A stretch of 20,704 bases of DNA from Cymbomonas tetramitiformis (Eukaryota > Chlorophyta > Pyramimonadophyceae > Pyramimonadales > Pyramimonadaceae). Positions within the stretch are counted from its first letter, which is position 1. Each line of letters opens with the position of its first letter. Location: the NCBI GenBank assembly GCA_001247695.2, contig LGRX02031522.1, positions 1-20,704 of the forward strand. The letters run 5' to 3'. Both the position numbers and the translations under genes were made by a program. This document shows positions 19,599 through 20,704 of the stretch, one piece after another. The notes beneath the pieces are model-generated. The model was not told the origin of the DNA, searched no databases, and saw nothing but the letters and a program-made list of their open reading frames with translations.

Positions 19599-20704
19599 GG
19601 CTGAAGGATCCAAAGTTCTTATTCATTCTTCAGGAATACAAGGAGAAAAAGCACAAAGGCGCATGGGACGACAGCAAGCCTAGACACACAGCAGATGTTT
19701 TGAAGGATGTGCATGCCCTCTTGACAAATTTGGCCACGGCACCACCTTTACAAAGTGTAAGTGCATATATCTCCTCTCTTGCGTGGCCCTTGTAGTATAT
19801 TCATTAACGCATTAGTTGCGACCAGGTCGCATTAGGAGATGTTAGGGGCATCCCGTATGTGAATTGTGAGTCGAGATGGCTCATCCTTGAGTGGCATTTG
19901 TATCAAATAACACATGTTTGGCAAGTAGCTAAGTCACCTCACGGTCAGCACTTAGCAATGGCGTGCACGTTTGATGGTTGTTCTTAATGCACGTCCATGC
20001 ATGCATGTTTAAGCTAAACTTCATCGCGGGCAGTACTAGGAGATGACAAAGCTACGTGTGTGTTCATTATTGTACATCACAAAGGATTGATGACGCACAT
20101 ATAATGAGCTCCCACTCTGCCAGGTTACGCCATCGGTGCTCCCCAAGTACATCTTCGCCGCTGGATTCGGCATCTTTCAGTTGGGCGCGTGTGGACCATG
20201 TCCTCTCGATGCTTCACTCGGGGAAATTCCGCACGCGGTGCTTGTAAAAGCAGAGGATGAGCTGCAGGTACCCTCTATTCCAACACATGTCCTTCATACC
20301 ATCACACAAGTATATACACGAAGCACTACATCAACATGCACTTTGTATTAAACCAAGCGTCGTCAAAAGCATCAATGCACTTCAAAATGAATTTTGGGTC
20401 CCATTGCGCAGGTGGCTAAAGATACTTGGCAAGCTTGGTCTGATGGACTTTTTGCGGAGCATGAAGGAGGACAAGGGCTTGAGTGCGACGATGGTGGTCA
20501 CGGGTGGTGGGAGGGAGAGGCTGAGTGGAGCCAAGGTGATCAGCAACAATGGGCTGACGAAGCGGGACAATGGTCACATTCTTTTCACTCTGCAGGTGTT
20601 GACATGCCACCACCCATGCAGCAGCCCCCTCAGCATCCACAATATCAGCCCTATGACCACCACCACATGCCCCCACCAATTGCCAGAGGTTACCAGCACC
20701 CCGT
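19599..20704 (+). CDS. Unrecognised multi-exon gene, both ends incomplete
   Basis: Three plus-strand exons are supported by splice signals and constant phase 0 at both visible introns. The first is about 19599-19756, with acceptor CGCCAGCAG and reading LKDPKFLFILQEYKEKKHKG. The second is 20124-20267 (VTPSVLPKYIFAAGFGIFQL). The third is 20412-20704 (VAKDTWQAWSDGLFAEHEGG), running off the window. The donors are GTAAGT at 19757 and GTACCC at 20268; the acceptors are CTGCCAG and TTGCGCAG. The second exon has CGPCP. The third is rich in Trp, Gln, Gly and acidic residues and then in Pro/His. There is no in-frame start before the first exon, so an upstream exon must exist or the gene is truncated. 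The introns are 367 and 144 nt, longer than those of the transposon genes. Function is unknown. Confidence 0.5.

Overview
The window is eukaryotic nuclear DNA rich in mobile elements. The two genes at the left have spliceosomal GT-AG introns, mostly 74-115 nt, whose reading frames join in phase. They also have low-complexity acidic protein regions and AT-rich, repeat-laden intergenic DNA. No rRNA, tRNA, CRISPR array or bacterial operon is visible. The species cannot be fixed from sequence alone; an alga or early-branching plant is a guess, helped only by isolated AAACCCTA blocks that resemble plant-type telomere repeats.

Left part (1-8.65 kb). Two genes lie head to head. On the minus strand, 4518 down to 1 and running off the window, is a multi-exon gene. 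Its protein starts with a ParB-like domain, continues through a very acidic and basic linker, and ends in a beta-class DNA amino-methyltransferase (DVPWG as motif IV, DPFMGSG as motif I). On the plus strand, 4971 to 8548, a three-exon gene encodes an approximately 1,140-residue protein with an N-terminal Cys/His cluster, a DDE-type core with a C..H motif, and a SWIM-like cysteine cluster, which together look like a MULE-type transposase. About 450 bp of CTCGACTCGA-rich repeats separate the two starts. I interpret this as a large DNA transposon carrying its own DNA methyltransferase. Its left end is outside the window and its right end was not found.

Intron 1 of the methyltransferase gene is about 1.1 kb, while its sister introns are about 0.1 kb. 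It holds a nearly perfect foldback palindrome of about 440 bp (3764-4201) built around copies of the palindromic word GTTCATCGATGAAC. The same word recurs in a 387-bp tandem repeat beyond the transposase (9.2-9.98 kb). A 28-bp tandem duplication at 73-128 duplicates the splice acceptor directly in front of the methyltransferase S-adenosylmethionine motif; only the distal acceptor keeps the frame open.

Middle part (10-15.5 kb). This is GC-richer and contains two degenerate, related gag-like regions on the minus strand (about 13.0-10.9 kb and 15.4-13.8 kb). Each has a stretched zinc knuckle and several frameshifts. They look like decayed LTR retroelements, and no reverse transcriptase or integrase is visible.

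Right part (15.5-20.7 kb). This is AT-rich DNA made of diverged direct repeats, hairpins of the GGTCCTACCACAAGGACC family, AT microsatellites and ATGCAT-rich stretches. At the far right, from about 19.6 kb, three phase-compatible plus-strand exons of an unrecognised gene run off the window.
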